Below are positions 24,501-37,364 of a stretch of DNA of 64,000 bases, piece by piece (the stretch's first letter is position 1; every line of letters begins with the position of its first letter). Under the pieces are notes generated by a model. That model was not told the origin of the DNA. It saw nothing but the letters and a program-made list of their open reading frames with translations, and made no database searches. This DNA is from Himantopus leucocephalus (taxonomy: Eukaryota > Chordata > Aves > Charadriiformes > Recurvirostridae). The stretch is taken from positions 211,362,855-211,426,854 of the forward strand of contig RSEF01000001.1 in the NCBI GenBank assembly GCA_003993805.1. Reading direction: 5' to 3'. Both the position numbers and the translations under genes were made by a program.

Positions 24501-27500
24501 AGGGATGGGAGCTAGTACTCAGAGCTGGAAACGGGAGGACAGACTTAAGACAGCAGTGTTTTTTCCAGGCGAGCTCTCTGAGGCATCCTTTAAAGCCTCT
24601 GCAGCACCCTGAATCCTCACCTCCTGCAGGGCTGGGGCAGTCAGGCTGGGCACGGAGGGTCAGCTGAGGATCTTCCACTCATCACACTGATGGACGATTT
24701 CAGTTGTACAGCCTCCTTTTGATACACCGGGGTTTGGGACGCATTGCTACTCATCCGATGTTACTGTGCTATTTATGTCTGTTAAAACCTCTACCAGTCA
24801 CCTCTGCTTTACCAGCCTAAGAAACGTCCTCACCGAAGCACGGCCGCCAAGGCTCAGGGCATTAAGTGGTTACCAAAACAGTCTCCACTACGTTGTGGCT
24901 CTTGATTTCTCCTGCCTATACTAAGAGAAGACTCTCACCAACACCAAGACTTGGTTTGTCTTCCTGCCCTGGACCCATAGCTGGAGAGTGGCTACCAGTG
25001 GTGGCCTCAAGTTTCTATGTTTGTTGAGCTAAAGCCTTAGGGGCTGATCTGCCCAGAGTCCTGGGAAGACTCAACCATTTCTCTTATGGTGTACAGAGTT
25101 GGGCATTGGGATGTGGCCATGGAACAACCCAGGACCATGGGGTGTCCCCGGACCATGCTGACTGCAGTGCTAGGGAGGGCATGGCTGCACGCACGGGACA
25201 CATCTACAGTGTTAGCGGGGACGCTCGCACCTAGGCTAACGGAGGAACCCAAAGGTCAGGATCAGACACAAGTAAAACCTGAAATACCGACATACCGTAA
25301 GGCTTAGACTCATCCTATATCACCCACAATTACAGGAATTTCCAGTGATGCTTCAGATGTCAAACGGGCTGATTTACCCTTTGGAAAGATCTGTCCCTCC
25401 CAGCTCCCTGCAAAGGGAATCCGGCATATCTGTGGTCCTAACTTACACACCTCTGCCCTGCACATGACTTAGGTGAGCTCAGTAATGCCCAAGAGTTGTT
25501 CATGAAACTGCACAAACACGCACTGAACTCCTGGGAGGAAAATGTTTGTTCATTCCTTGATCCCTTATCTGGCGCGCTGCAAATGCTGAAATAGGCCAAG
25601 GAATTTGGCTCAAGAACAGTGATGGACTAGGAATGGAGGTTAGCTCTGTGTGCCAAACAGGGGCTCTTGATGCAGTGGCGTTTTGAAACAGGTGGCAAAA
25701 GGAGGGTATGAACCACAAAGGAAGATGCAGTTTGCTTTTGAAAGAAAGCCTGAGCCTTCTTTTTTAAATATAAATTCAGTTTTGAAGTTGCCTAAGCATC
25801 TTTTCTTTTTTCCTACCTCATTCTTACGTGATGGACAAGGGTAAGCAGGGAAGCTACGGCACTCTCTAACTACTTTGTGAGTCCGTTTATGTCCCTCACT
25901 ACCCTCTATGCTTCAGCAACTACAGCAGAAGTGACAGGATGCCTGCCAGGGTAGCTCGTAGCAAAGTGCTGCCTGTTGCATACATTCAAGGAAAGCAGCC
26001 ATTTGAACATCCTAGTCCTCTGAGGATTTTTCAAATAAGGTTTACATCCAAGGACCTGCTTTATTTGCAACAACTGGGCAGAAACATAACTAAGAAGGAC
26101 TTCTCAAAACAGTGGCTGTTATAGAAGTACTATTAGTCAAAATCTCCATCTCGCTTGTTCGATACCATCCCTTTAAATGATGATTATGCAGTATCACCAG
26201 GATGTCCTGCACAATGCCCTCAGCTAAAGAGCATCTCTGCTGGCAATTGATTTTTCTGCTGATGGGGGAGAGCTCACAGTACAACCTAAGTAAGAGTTCA
26301 GTCAAATCAAATGGTTTCTGGAGCGCGTCCCTGTAGAAAGACAGATTCAAAAGTTCAGTTCTCAGCTGCGCCCATGACCTGCGCTGTGACCTGTGCCATG
26401 TCACTTCATCTTCCCCTGCCTCCGTATCTGCTCCAACCTTTTCGCATTTATCTCCCTGGCTTGTGAGCTGGGCAGATGAGTTTCATTGTGTTTGTACAAT
26501 ACATACTAAACCAGAGCTGTCAGCCTGATTTGTGCCTCTTGGCGCTGCCAATGTTACCAGTTCTTGGGGATTTACTGCAAGTCTGCATGTTCGTGGCTCG
26601 CATGAAGTCTCCTTTCCCGGGATGATGCGTTGAAGTAGTTTTTCATTTAAAAGGGAAGTACATTTTTAGGCAAGCTGGAAAAGGCAAGCACTAGAAGTTC
26701 ATACCTGAGAATGGAAATAACACAGAGGTGAAGTGGTGTTATTTCAGGTGCGCTAATCATTATTTTTAACACTTGGTGTTAGCAGCATGGCAGTAACACA
26801 GAAAGAGCACAAATGACATACCCACAATAGTAAAATTAGTAGAGAGTCAAAACGCTCCTGTTGCAAAGACACTAGACAAGCAAACATCTAATTACCATGT
26901 TTTAACAGCATGGAAACCCAGTTAATTTACCAGGGGTTGCATAACGTGTCTGCATATTCTGTTTACAAAGGAAGATGCTGCCATTCAAAGGCTGCGGGGT
27001 TGTCAGTGGGGGTTTTTCACCCTGTTTACCAGACCAGCCCCACGCTCCTCTACACTGCTGCACACGGTGCCGGCAGCCCGGCACTCCTCCCCTCCTCCAA
27101 ACAGCGCTGCAGAGCCAAAATCTGTCTGCTCCCTACGTGCTGCGCAGGGCAGACCTCCAGGGAGTAAGAAAAGGGGCTGGCAAGGAGGAAACCTGGACTT
27201 TCTATTTTTCTGTTGTTGATTCTGTGGCTGGCTCGTTATGGCGTGTGATGGCCTGCTAGCCCGTCTCTAAAATGGGGATAATGAGTCATTATCCTGCCAA
27301 TAACAATGCATATCTTTATTTAATTCTCCTCCCGGCACGCTGGGTGCCAGCAGGTGATGGAGATGGCCCAGGTCGGGTGACAGGGAGCGACTGCCAAGCA
27401 GCTGGGGTGAGCGCCGGTTGCCCGGGGAGGGTGTACGTACCCCACGCCAGCTAGGTGACAGCACCCAAATGCCACCTCACCCATGGGCCTTTTGGGGAGG

Positions 27501-30500
27501 TGTTGGGGAGGGGATCACCACCCCGGGTAGCTGGGCACAGTGCGGTGCGCTGGGGAGAGGTGGGAAACCCAGGGGCAGGGCTGCAGTCCGCAGCCAGATG
27601 CCTCCCATTGCATTCACATCCATGAATAAAATACAAAAGCGGGTTTATCGCATTGGCCCTCCCAAGGCGGGAGGCAAAACGACTTGCCCCAAGTCGTTAC
27701 CCTGGGAGCCTGCGGCAAAGTCCAGCCTGCAGCCAGATTTGTGACGGGACAGAGAGGAGATGAGACCCTCCTCCGATCTCACCCACCTGCACAGGACGCC
27801 CTGAGGCTGCAGGGGGAAAAGCTTGTTGTTACCTTTACAAATGATTTAATAAATTCACCCTTGAGGTAAGCGAGTCAAATTGCTCACTTCGGTAGCTTTA
27901 CGCTCGGATCCATCCCACCTTGGTAGTTTATGAGCTTCCCAGTTTATCTGGTGCTGGGGGGGCACACAGCACAGCCCCCCACGGCAGCCGCCGCTGCGCC
28001 GAGCTGAGCTCCGCCGAGGGTACCTGCGCGGTCCCGGCGCTGCCTGTATCTTGGCATCAGATCTTGCTGTGCTGGTGTACCGTGGACAAACCATTACATG
28101 CAATAACAAGTAAAGCGCTGCTTGAACCTTAGCACAAAGAAGCAAAAAACCAAAACAATAAATGCATTTTCCACAAGGGCAGAGACAGCAGCCTTTGAAT
28201 AGGAACTGCTGGATCGGCTTATGACTCAGCTGGCTGCTCGCAGAGCACTTCAGCACATGCTCAGCTTGGGACGGCAGCTGAGGCTCTGGTGGCTTTGCTG
28301 AATTCAAAGCAAAACACAGGCGGAGATGCGCGGTAAAGGCTGTGGGACACGGTCAAGGTCTGCAGCACCGGTAGAGCAGGGGGGATGCGTTGCCTACATA
28401 CCCTCCCTCCATTGCAGACAGCCCCTCAGGAGCAGCCCCGGTGTGAAATGGCGGGCAAACGGCAGCCCGTGCTGCGCACGGGGCTCGGCATGGCGTGGGG
28501 TGCAACATGCAGGGCTTGCAGGATGCGTTTCACCGCCCGGGTCAGGCCCTGCTTGTTGGAGTGGGAGGAGGGAACCAGCCCAGGCGCCAAAATGTCTGTG
28601 ACTCTGCTTAGATCATACTTATAATGTTTTTCTGCATACGGATCTACGTAAATAAAAAGAAACCATTCATCTCAGCTGGGAGGACTGGCAGCCTTTGGAG
28701 TCACCCTGTCCACTGATATCCAGCCACCTTATTTTTTGCCCGCTCTTTGATTGCTGCCCTCCTCCCCCCATCAGCGCCGTTCCCAGGGCATCGTCTTCAT
28801 GAAATGGCCTTTTGTTCATAGGTGCCCGAAGCCGACGTGCCTCTTTGACTGGCTGCTTCGCTTCACGCCGACACCCTTAACTGCTGGTTTCATCTTCCTG
28901 GTAGCGATTGTCTCAGATAAAGTTTCAGTATCACTGTTTCTCATCTGCGGCTTGAGAGTCCCATTTTCACCAGCCAGAAGCCAAAACCCTTGCACTTGCC
29001 TGACCTCTGCAATTACTGGCGGGACTCTTGCTCCACGGCGCTGCAGCCTCTGGCCATGGGGAAACTTTGGAGCAGGGGCCATACCGATAAGCCACGGGAG
29101 ACTTAGAAACGGCGCAGAGTTTGTTTAAAATGTCTGGCTCTTGCTGCAGTCTCATTCAAATTCACTGCTGCGACCTCACTCGCTGTGAAGTACGGTTTTG
29201 ATTGCGGTGTCATTTGAATACCGCCTGTGATGGCAGAGAGCCTGTCCTCACCTTTGGAGGGTCTACTTGTTTTCTACTTTTTTGCTTCTTCATCTGAGAG
29301 AGAAGTCACTAGCCACTCTAGACTGCAAGTCTCCTGCGGACCTTCAAGGGCAAGAGGTATAACAGAAGTGCAAAGGAAAGCATTAAACTACTCGGGGATT
29401 TCTCACCTCCAATGCATATTTATGCAAGAGCTTATGCAAGCCTCTTGGTGCTGCTCAGGATATTCTGCTAGATGCACGCCACCTTTGGTTTTCAGTACAC
29501 CATGAACATCCATCTAACTTCAGCCAGCAGCTTTTAATAGCTCCTCAGGAAACCCCACACATTTGCCAATGCCTTCAGCGGTGTAAGGAGCCTGCAGCAT
29601 GCATTTCTACCATCCTCTGAAAAGATGAAGAGCAAAGCATGTTAATACTTCTGCAGCAGATTGAGCGGAAGAACAGCAAGCCCACCACACGTCCGTGATG
29701 CTGTTGCCCAGAGTAGGTCCGTTTTTTATTTCAGCTGTCACGTTTCAGCTGCAGCGCATGGGATTCTGAGCTGGAAACCCCCCGTCACACCATTGCGGCG
29801 CCGTGGGTGTGTTCTGGTCCAAATGTGAACTTTGCAGATCAGTAAAGCACCCAAAAGCCAGTGTCCGGGTGCAGTGCCCGTGGGAAGCCAGGCATCAGAA
29901 TAGATTACCTTATCTCCAAGCCCCCTGGAAATTTTGCAGCAATTGGGCAAGACATTTAAGATAAGTCAGAGGCCCAGGACCTGCCTGCCTTCCTATGGGC
30001 TCTTCTCAGGCAGCTCCTTGTCCTCCTGGGAAAGGCTGCCTGATGGCACAGCGGCACCGTGCAATGGGCTGGAGGCCCATGTGGCTGCTCATCATCTCTG
30101 CTCGGGGGCTGGGAGCGGGACAACCATTCAGCCCCATGCTGGGGAAGCTAACTGGCTCTGCTCACGGACCAGCTCCAGCACACAACTGTCTTGCGTGTCA
30201 GTACAAGCTCTAGGAAACACCAGCTTGGAGGTCTGGGCACCACGCTCCAGCGCAGCAGGCTACGGCCATGCTTTGGTTTACCCAAGGCAAGAAGCATTCT
30301 CCTCTTCTGATGACACACCAGCTTTCAGGGATGGATGCAACCATGGTGCTGGAGGGGAGGGAAAATCCACCGCTCAGCTTCTTCCCTGCGCTAACCAGTG
30401 GCAGCTAATTAGATGGCTAATGTCCCACCAGGCCTCGTAGCTCTCCTAGGAAACCCTGCCTTGGCTAATCACTTTAGCATGAACTGCAGGGAAGTGTTGA

Positions 30501-33190
30501 TAGCAGAAGAAAATGAGGTCACACTAAAGCGTCTCTTGGTGAGAAGAATAAAATTTATTTCCATCCGTCACTCAGATAACTTCAGATACACTGTGCATGA
30601 TCTGTTGAGCTCTTCCCATTGATGCCATTATCAAGAGCCCAGCAGCCACATCAGCTTTGTCTTCAGTTTGAGTATTTTCCTGTTTTACTTTCTCTGCAGC
30701 TTATCAAGCGTAGACACTGTTCTTTGATAACTCCACAGATGACTACTCTTTCTGGACTTTTATTTTCACCATTCAGCACCTTGCATGAGTACTCAGATCT
30801 CCACGTACTTCAGGAAGCCCTGAAAAAGAGTATCAGGAGGCAGATGAGGGCTGATTCTCCAGTGTCTCATATTGTCCTTAATAACTACATAAAGCTTTAA
30901 CACCTCCAAAGCAATTCCAGGTGTGAGAAAGAAGAATCCAGTTTGACAGAACTGCAATTTCTGGCTGCTTTTCATGACGAAGCTGGATGCCAGTGAGCGT
31001 CGTGTCTCTAGAGAATAACTCAGGTTACAGAAGACACAAGAAGTCGGTGGCAGCCCTAGAAGACACCAGTCCGCTGTCCCAGCTCCCAGCGCCTCGTTTT
31101 AAGAGTGAGGCTCAGCACACAGAGGCAGTGGAGACCAGGGCTCGGCTACCAGGCAGCTTGGGAAGATGACGGTAGTTTTAGCACTGAGGAGTTTCATGGC
31201 TGCCGAGATGCCCACCCGGGGCAGGTGCCTGCACAGCAGCCGACCAGCGCCCCTGCTCATTTCTGAATAATCTCTCACGTCCATCATTCCAGTGGGCAAA
31301 AAGGAAAACATGCTGCAGAAAGGGCATGCCTCAGGTGGGCTTTTTTACCAGACGCCAACTATTTTGTCCGGTATTTTTCAGATTAAATGTCAGCTTCTCG
31401 GCTTTGGGGCAGATAGCTGCAGGTCTGCAAACCGGAAGACGTGATTTATTCGCGTGTGCCCCTCTCTCCCACCCATAGCCAAACAAGTTGGCGACGCTCT
31501 AACAGCAGCTGCACGTGGCAGCTCAGAACACAACCGACGAAATTACCTGGCACGGTCGCAAGTTGTTCACCACACTGACAAACAGTTACCAGTCACTTTC
31601 TTCTGCCTCCCCTAGCTTAGTCATATTACAGACACCGCTTATAAACCACATCCTTCTGTTGCAGTATGACTTGTCCCCACCGCTTATGACACGTTTTCTG
31701 ATTAAATGCGTGCATGCCATATTTTATCGCGGGGAGAAGTCGCTGCAGAGGTTGGGAGGATCCCCAGTCTGCAGAGAGGATGCTTTGCCCACCGGCTGCA
31801 GGAGCTTACTCGAGGCACCAGGACCCCCTTTGCCTTTAACCAAGAGCGACCCTCACCCCATGGTGCGCTTCTCGGCACTCTTTCTCCAGTGCTTTCAGCT
31901 GACACGTTACTTGCACGGTAGCATATCACTGCTACGTTACTCAAGGGGAATCTAACGATCCTGCTAGGGAAGTAAGGGAAGAAATTCACTTTTCATAAAC
32001 CGACTAGGAAGAGACGAATTCTCTGCCTACCAACAGGAACGTGCCTATGAATAGCCCCTGTGTAAACACCGATTACATATTGCAGAACGACATCGAGCAT
32101 GGTTACTGCCAGCCATCTCTTCCTGAAATTCAATAGACATTGATATTTATATCCAGCCTTTGAGGTTTAGCATGCTTCAGCACAAATATACATTTATTAA
32201 TACCGCAATACTTTGGGTCTTATTGACTCTTATGGAGTATCATTTCACTCACAGATACACTTTTTTCCCGGACTGTCATGGTTGAAATAAGTTAAGCCAA
32301 GAGAGAATTATCTTTCAACAGAGTAAGTAATATGCTTAAGGCCACATTCAGCATTATTTTCCTTACTTCCCTTGACCAAAGGGATATTTATAGAGAGGGC
32401 TACATTCTGCTCAGCAGTACATTAGTGTTAATGATATGTGACTCCAGTGATTACAGCAGAGTAGCTCTGAACATATATCCACGAAAGAGGGAGCGGGAAT
32501 TTGGCCCAGCGCTCTCAAAATAGGAGTACTAGCACTGGAGTTACACCAGGGAAGAGTTTGGCCCATACTGTTTCTGAAACGAAGGAGCCAAATAATACAA
32601 CAACATAAGCTGATCTGTAGCCTGTTTATAAGAAAATCCCTGATTTCCAGTGATTTATAGAGCCCAGCTAGAGGAAGGTTAAGTTTCAAGAGCAATACAA
32701 CATGACTAAAAAAAGTTATTTCTCCCTGTAAAAGGACATTTTAATAGAAATGAGGACAAATAAAATTCTTAAGACATGACCTTGCTGTGGAAATACAATC
32801 CTTTTATGTTTTCCATCTCAGGCCGTGCTGCTGTGCTGTACAAAGGCAGCGCTCTGCCTATAAAACAGTCATTTCTCTGCTTCTGCTGTCCGGCATTCTC
32901 CTGAATCTTCATCAATATAAATGCTTCGGTGGCGATAGTAAATAGTCAGGTCTGTGTGCCTGAGGTTCAGTTATACGAGGCGGATCTGGCAGTTAGCAGG
33001 GCAGGACAGGGCAGGGCAAGTTATTATCCATTTATTTGCCCAAAGAGGAGTCGGGTTCTGCCATTTCCAGCTCCGGGGCTCCAGCGCTGAAGCTGTGATG
33101 GGCAGGGCTTCACCAGCACAGCACGATGCACTGCTTACACCCTTTTTTTTTCCCCTTGCAGACTGACCCTCCCTTTCCCCTCTCCCAACA
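18511..33190. other. large non-coding stretch, no gene recognised
   Basis: Many 60-200-codon open frames exist here but none shows a family signature, splice context or strand bias that I trust. Local features are C-runs near 20,026-20,036 and 23,911-23,920, a purine-rich A/GAAA tract at 24,091-24,137, and a modest GC-rich, CpG-containing patch around 27,340-28,050. Parts could be conserved enhancers, but that cannot be judged from one sequence. Confidence 0.4.
24091..24137 (+). repeat. A-rich / GAAAA-GAGAA purine tract
   Basis: A-runs broken by single G, grading into GAGAA units; strand-asymmetric polypurine simple repeat. Confidence 0.85.
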
Positions 33191-33191
33191 T

Positions 33192-33199
33192 TATAAATA
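33192..33199 (+). promoter_or_regulatory. candidate TATA box (TATAAATA)
   Basis: A good TATA consensus, TATAAATA, sits 194 bases upstream of the ATG at 33,393. Transcription would be expected near 33,222-33,230. The upstream 60 bases are C/T-rich. The box alone is weak evidence; it is listed because a signal-peptide-like ORF lies downstream. Confidence 0.3.
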
Positions 33200-33392
33200 G
33201 AGCTCGTGCCTACTGCAAAGCCGGGCTGAAATAGGTCAGAGAGTCCCCAGAAGAAAATCTGCATGCAGGAGTCATGCATTTCCATCCGGCGGCAGACAAA
33301 CAGGCAGGATAGAGGAGACGGGAGCAGAAAGGAGTTGGCTGATGTTGGTCCAGGGAAGCTGCTGCTCCTTTTCTCTTGCTCCGCAGCGCCAG

Positions 33393-33572
33393 ATGGCCGG
33401 GCCCATCCTGCTCGCTGTATTTTGGTATCTCACAGCGGGCACCGCCTGGCCGCGCAGGAGGGATGGAGGGAGGGAGGCAGAAGCGCCAAGGTTAGCGGGT
33501 TGCGCGGCACCGTGCCGGCACGCTGCACTGCTGATTCAGTCAGCTGGCTCCCCTGCAGGCATCTCCCTTTAA
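33393..33572 (+). CDS. candidate first coding exon of a secreted protein (unassigned)
   Basis: From ATG 33,393 the frame begins M-A-G-P-I-L-L-A-V-F-W-Y-L-T-A-G-T-A, a short n-region, a hydrophobic core and an A-X-A-like end: a classical signal peptide, with cleavage expected after GTA (residue 18). An Arg-rich stretch (WPRRRDGGREAEAPR) follows. The open frame stops at 33,570-33,572 after 59 residues, but a donor-like AAG/GTTAGC at 33,490/33,491 could end the exon earlier. A pyrimidine-rich tract ending CCGCAG at 33,386 could also be a splice acceptor, so the ATG may lie in an internal exon. An in-frame upstream ATG exists at 33,342. No family is recognised and no downstream exon was found; chance remains possible. 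Confidence 0.28.
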   Translation: MAGPILLAVFWYLTAGTAWPRRRDGGREAEAPRLAGCAAPCRHAALLIQSAGSPAGISL

Positions 33573-36500
33573 GAATGAATCTCAAAATTTGGGACTTCTG
33601 TCCAAGGATGTCCCCAGTATCCGGATGGCGATCGAAGAAGAAACATGCCATGCAAACAAGTCTTCAGCACTTAGTTGATTTTGCTAGGGAAGATGCCATG
33701 TGCTAACTCCTTCACTCACACGCCTGATTGCGTCTAAGTGTGGTACCTTCTGAGAAAATCCCGCTTGCACTGCCACTCGGGTTTCTCAGGGTGTAACCAT
33801 GAGAAAATTAATGAAATGGGGTAAAAACATTTTTAAATCAAAATAAGCCAAGTCCATAACAGATGCAAATCTTTCAGCACTTCAGCTCTTCTTTGTCTAG
33901 AAACAAAGAACAAAACTCTGTCATAATTCAGCCTGATCTTCCAACATACTTACGTTCGTATCTCGGGGGCTTCAATGGGAAATGAACCTTAATTATGCGC
34001 CATATCCCAAAAGCCGCTGAGTTTTGTATTTGTTGTGAAAATAATGAAAGTCATAACATTGCCAGTGAATACAGGAAGCTAATTTCACTGATCAGCTCCA
34101 TCCTTAATGTGGCATTATGCCGTACCATGTGTTTCATTTGCAAAATAGGAACAGACAAGTTCTGTTGCTTGAGAAATTTTAGTTTTTTTCAGACAGACAA
34201 AGACATTTGTGCGGTTCGCACTGGCCAGGCACAGAACTGAGCCAAAGCAGTGGAAGGAAAGAGGCAGCAAACCCCCAGGTTCCAGTTCACCTCCCAAACC
34301 AGCAGGTATCTGACCCAGTTGCCTCCGGCTTGCTCTCCTTTGGCTCCTTGGCTTTTGAACTCTTGGCTTCATGGTGGCCTGGCTGCAAAAGGAGGGCTCG
34401 AGGTGCTTCTACCCAGCCTGACCCAGAGTGTCAAGGTTAGGCTTTACTCTCCAGTGACGTGTGATGTAACGTAACTGGGGAGCCGAGGCAGGAGCTCCCA
34501 CTTCCCAGCCAACGGTCAGCAGCATTTCTCTGTCTTCTCGAGGAAATCTTGCCACCTGGACCCATGCCCAAGGCACTGGTGGGCACCTACACCTCACAGA
34601 GATGTCGTAACCGCAGCTTTGATGCAGGCACCCATGTTTAGGAGAGGGATGAAACTTTGGGCACATCCTTCCCAGTGCTGTGACTGGTGCTTCACATGGC
34701 TGTTGCGCGGCCGGTGCTGAGACCCAGACTTGCCCCTGCTCCGCGCCTACAGCCCCAGGCATCCACATCCAACCCCGCGACCTCCACCTCCAGTACCACA
34801 GGGGAGAGACGTTTCTGTCACCAAAGATAGTCCCACTGTTAAATCTGCTCGGCAGGACTATCTTCAATATTTATACGAATACATTGCAAGGGATTACTTG
34901 TAATTCTCCTTTTGCCGGGAGTAAGACCTGGCTACCTTTGTCCTGCCTTTCACATTTTTTTTTCAATTAATGCATTCCCCCGCTGTATCGCTCCCAAAAA
35001 TTGTACAGGCCAAAATACTTCCAAAGTTAACTCGAAGCATAACCTATTTTTTCCAGATGATCCCTATTTACAGGCTCGCAGCATTGGCCAGTGTGGTCTC
35101 AGAAGGCTGAACTGAAGTAAACAACATGTTGAAATATATTTAGCGAATTATCATGCAAACCACAGAAGAACATACAGAGAGAGAGGAGAAAAGGTTTCTT
35201 GGTTGGGTAGTGATTTAATGCTTTTTAGAGTTATTTAACTGTCAAATAAATTAGATATTAAAAAGGCCTATTAGGTCAGCGAGCTCAGCTCTCCCGGGCC
35301 AGGCTGTAATTGTTTCTTACGATAAACATAATTTCGAGTGCTTTATCTAGTCAGGGTTTAAATGCTGCAAATGGAAAGGCGTGTACCCCCACCCTCGAGG
35401 AAGAATTCCACAAACTATCACATCTTGCTGTCTCACGTAATTATCTGAACACTCATTTTGCAAATTAGGATTTGTAATCGTAAGGACGGGAAGTCATTTT
35501 GTAGTGTCAAAGTGTGCGTAACATCACTCAGGGCACAAACTTTATGTTCTGCCCTTCCTTCCCCTAACAATGTAATAAAAATCCTGTGCAAGTGGTATTA
35601 AAACGGTGCAACAAAAATTGTGATAACGAAGGCAGAACTATCACTCATTTGACATAATGGCAACGGGCTGGATTTTTGGCCTTGAGAAACCACATCTATT
35701 TTCCTACGTATCCGTGTTTGGTATGGCTTTACTGAATGATTCATGGGCTCATGAAATGCAGGGCACGTGACATGTGTCAATCCCCTCGGTGAACCACGCA
35801 CATAGCACTTTACTGGGGCAGTCAGACGGGGAGAGCGGGTAAGGCTCCGGAGCTGGGTGCTCAGCCATGTCCTCTGTCCCCGCACCTCAGCAAAACTTGA
35901 GGATCTTTTAATTTTGTGGAGGATTCTCAGTCTTGCAGCAATCTGGTCAGAGCTATTGCGTGGCAGCTGCCCCTTCCCTCCCTCTCTCTCCAAGCTGCTG
36001 GAGGTCTATGAATCACAAACTTATTCACTGCATAACGAGTTCAGTTTTACAGCACCGATCTTGCCAATCCAACCTTTTCGGGAAGCATCAAGCTGTTGCA
36101 TTAATGTATGAACAACAAAAGCACTGCACGCTTGTACAGTAGGTGCACATCTTGGGAAAGCATCATGTGGACCGACTGAGTGCTGCCGTAGCACCTGCAC
36201 GGCACACTGCGGCTAGGCTGACTTTTCCGGGGAAGACAGCACGGTCAATATTGTACAGCCGATCTACAGAGCATCTTCTTACTGCTCTTGCAGTAAGATG
36301 CTTCTTATCTTGCAATAAGAAGATGTTTATTGCTCTGTGCTCTCTCACAGGTTGGTTGTACAGGAGACGGTTGTCGGGTTGCTTTCTGGAAGGCAGTGGA
36401 GATGCACCGTGTCCAGCTCTCAACCTTCTCTTTAGGAAATTCCAGGCAGAAATACCGCAGCCCCAGTAGGAGTTCAAAGCTGGTGTCACACCGCTAAACT

Positions 36501-37111
36501 CTGGTGTTAGGTGCTTGTTCTGGGGGATGAAAGCAGCTTGATGTTTGGATGTGCTGTCTCTTAGCCGATCCGTTCGAACCATGTTAGCTTGAAGGGTGCA
36601 TAAGGCATCAGGAGAACTTTGACCTTCTAGCAAAGGCCGTCACATCTCATCCAAACCTATGGTGAGGGCAGCAGTCCACACCTGGCTGCAACGTGTCTGC
36701 CAAAAAAGCATCTGATGATTTCAGGAGGCAGAGAAATCCCCACTTCCTTTGGAAGTTTGTTCCTGCCTTGTTTCATCATAGTGTTTGTTTTTTAAACTTT
36801 GTAAGAGTTACGATCATTGATGATAAAAATCTGTTCAAACCAGTATCCACTTGTGCAACTCTATCTCCACAGGTCAGTAATCTCCCTGAAAGGATGCGGT
36901 GGTCTCAAGTCAGTACGCTCCATATCATCAAGATAAACAAAAATCTCCGCTTTTCCCATACGTGGCAATAACGCTCAGCCTCTTTAGGTGACCTCAGCAG
37001 AGAGGATTGGTTTGGGTTATAGAATTGATCACTGCCTTAAAAATTCCAGGCAGCTCAAGATACCAGGGTGCTCGTAACCCAACTACCTCTTAGTTTCAGG
37101 ATTCTGCTTTC
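33573..37111. other. non-coding stretch, nothing recognised
   Basis: No convincing gene. It contains the paired hairpins at 36,272-36,325. AT-rich segments at about 35,130-35,300 and 35,430-35,500 look like ordinary intergenic DNA or possible conserved non-coding sequence. Confidence 0.4.
36272..36325. repeat. two adjacent stem-loops inside a 14-bp inverted repeat
   Basis: CTTACTG (36,278-36,284), a 6-nt loop and CAGTAAG (36,291-36,297) form a perfect 7-bp stem. CTTCTTAT (36,301-36,308), a 6-nt loop and ATAAGAAG (36,315-36,322) form a perfect 8-bp stem. The outer arms 36,272-36,285 and 36,312-36,325 are also complementary at 13 of 14 positions, so an alternative long hairpin is possible. The two hairpins look like diverged tandem copies of one unit. 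Confidence 0.8.
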
Positions 37112-37364
37112 CTTTACAACTCAGTAACTGGGCAAAAACTGAAGGGAACCCACAGTAGCGGATGGCAGGTGAAGTACAGTTGGACCATAAAAACTGTCAG
37201 TCAATTGCGACGAGATCCCTGAAAATTTTTTGCGNCTTTACAACTCAGTAACTGGGCAAAAACTGAAGGGAACCCACAGCAGCGGGGTTGGATGGCAGGT
37301 GAAGTACAGTTGGATCATAAAAACTGTCAGACAATTGCAAAGAGATCCCTGAAAATTTTTTGCG
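37112..37364. repeat. direct duplication around single N (37235), diverged copies
   Basis: Bases 37,112-37,234 (123 bp) recur at 37,236-37,364 (129 bp). The second copy carries a 6-bp insertion near 37,285 and several substitutions. The copies abut the N as at the other N sites. The greater divergence suggests two haplotypes, or an older true duplication. Confidence 0.88.

Noticed and set aside
34409..34867. 152-codon minus-strand frame; similar long frames at 27,855-28,307 and 36,163-36,633
   Set aside because: No domain, start context or splice signals; composition fits random open frames in moderately GC-rich DNA.
36560..36590. GTTCGAACC-like phrase reminiscent of a tRNA B box
   Set aside because: No A box at proper spacing and no cloverleaf could be drawn.
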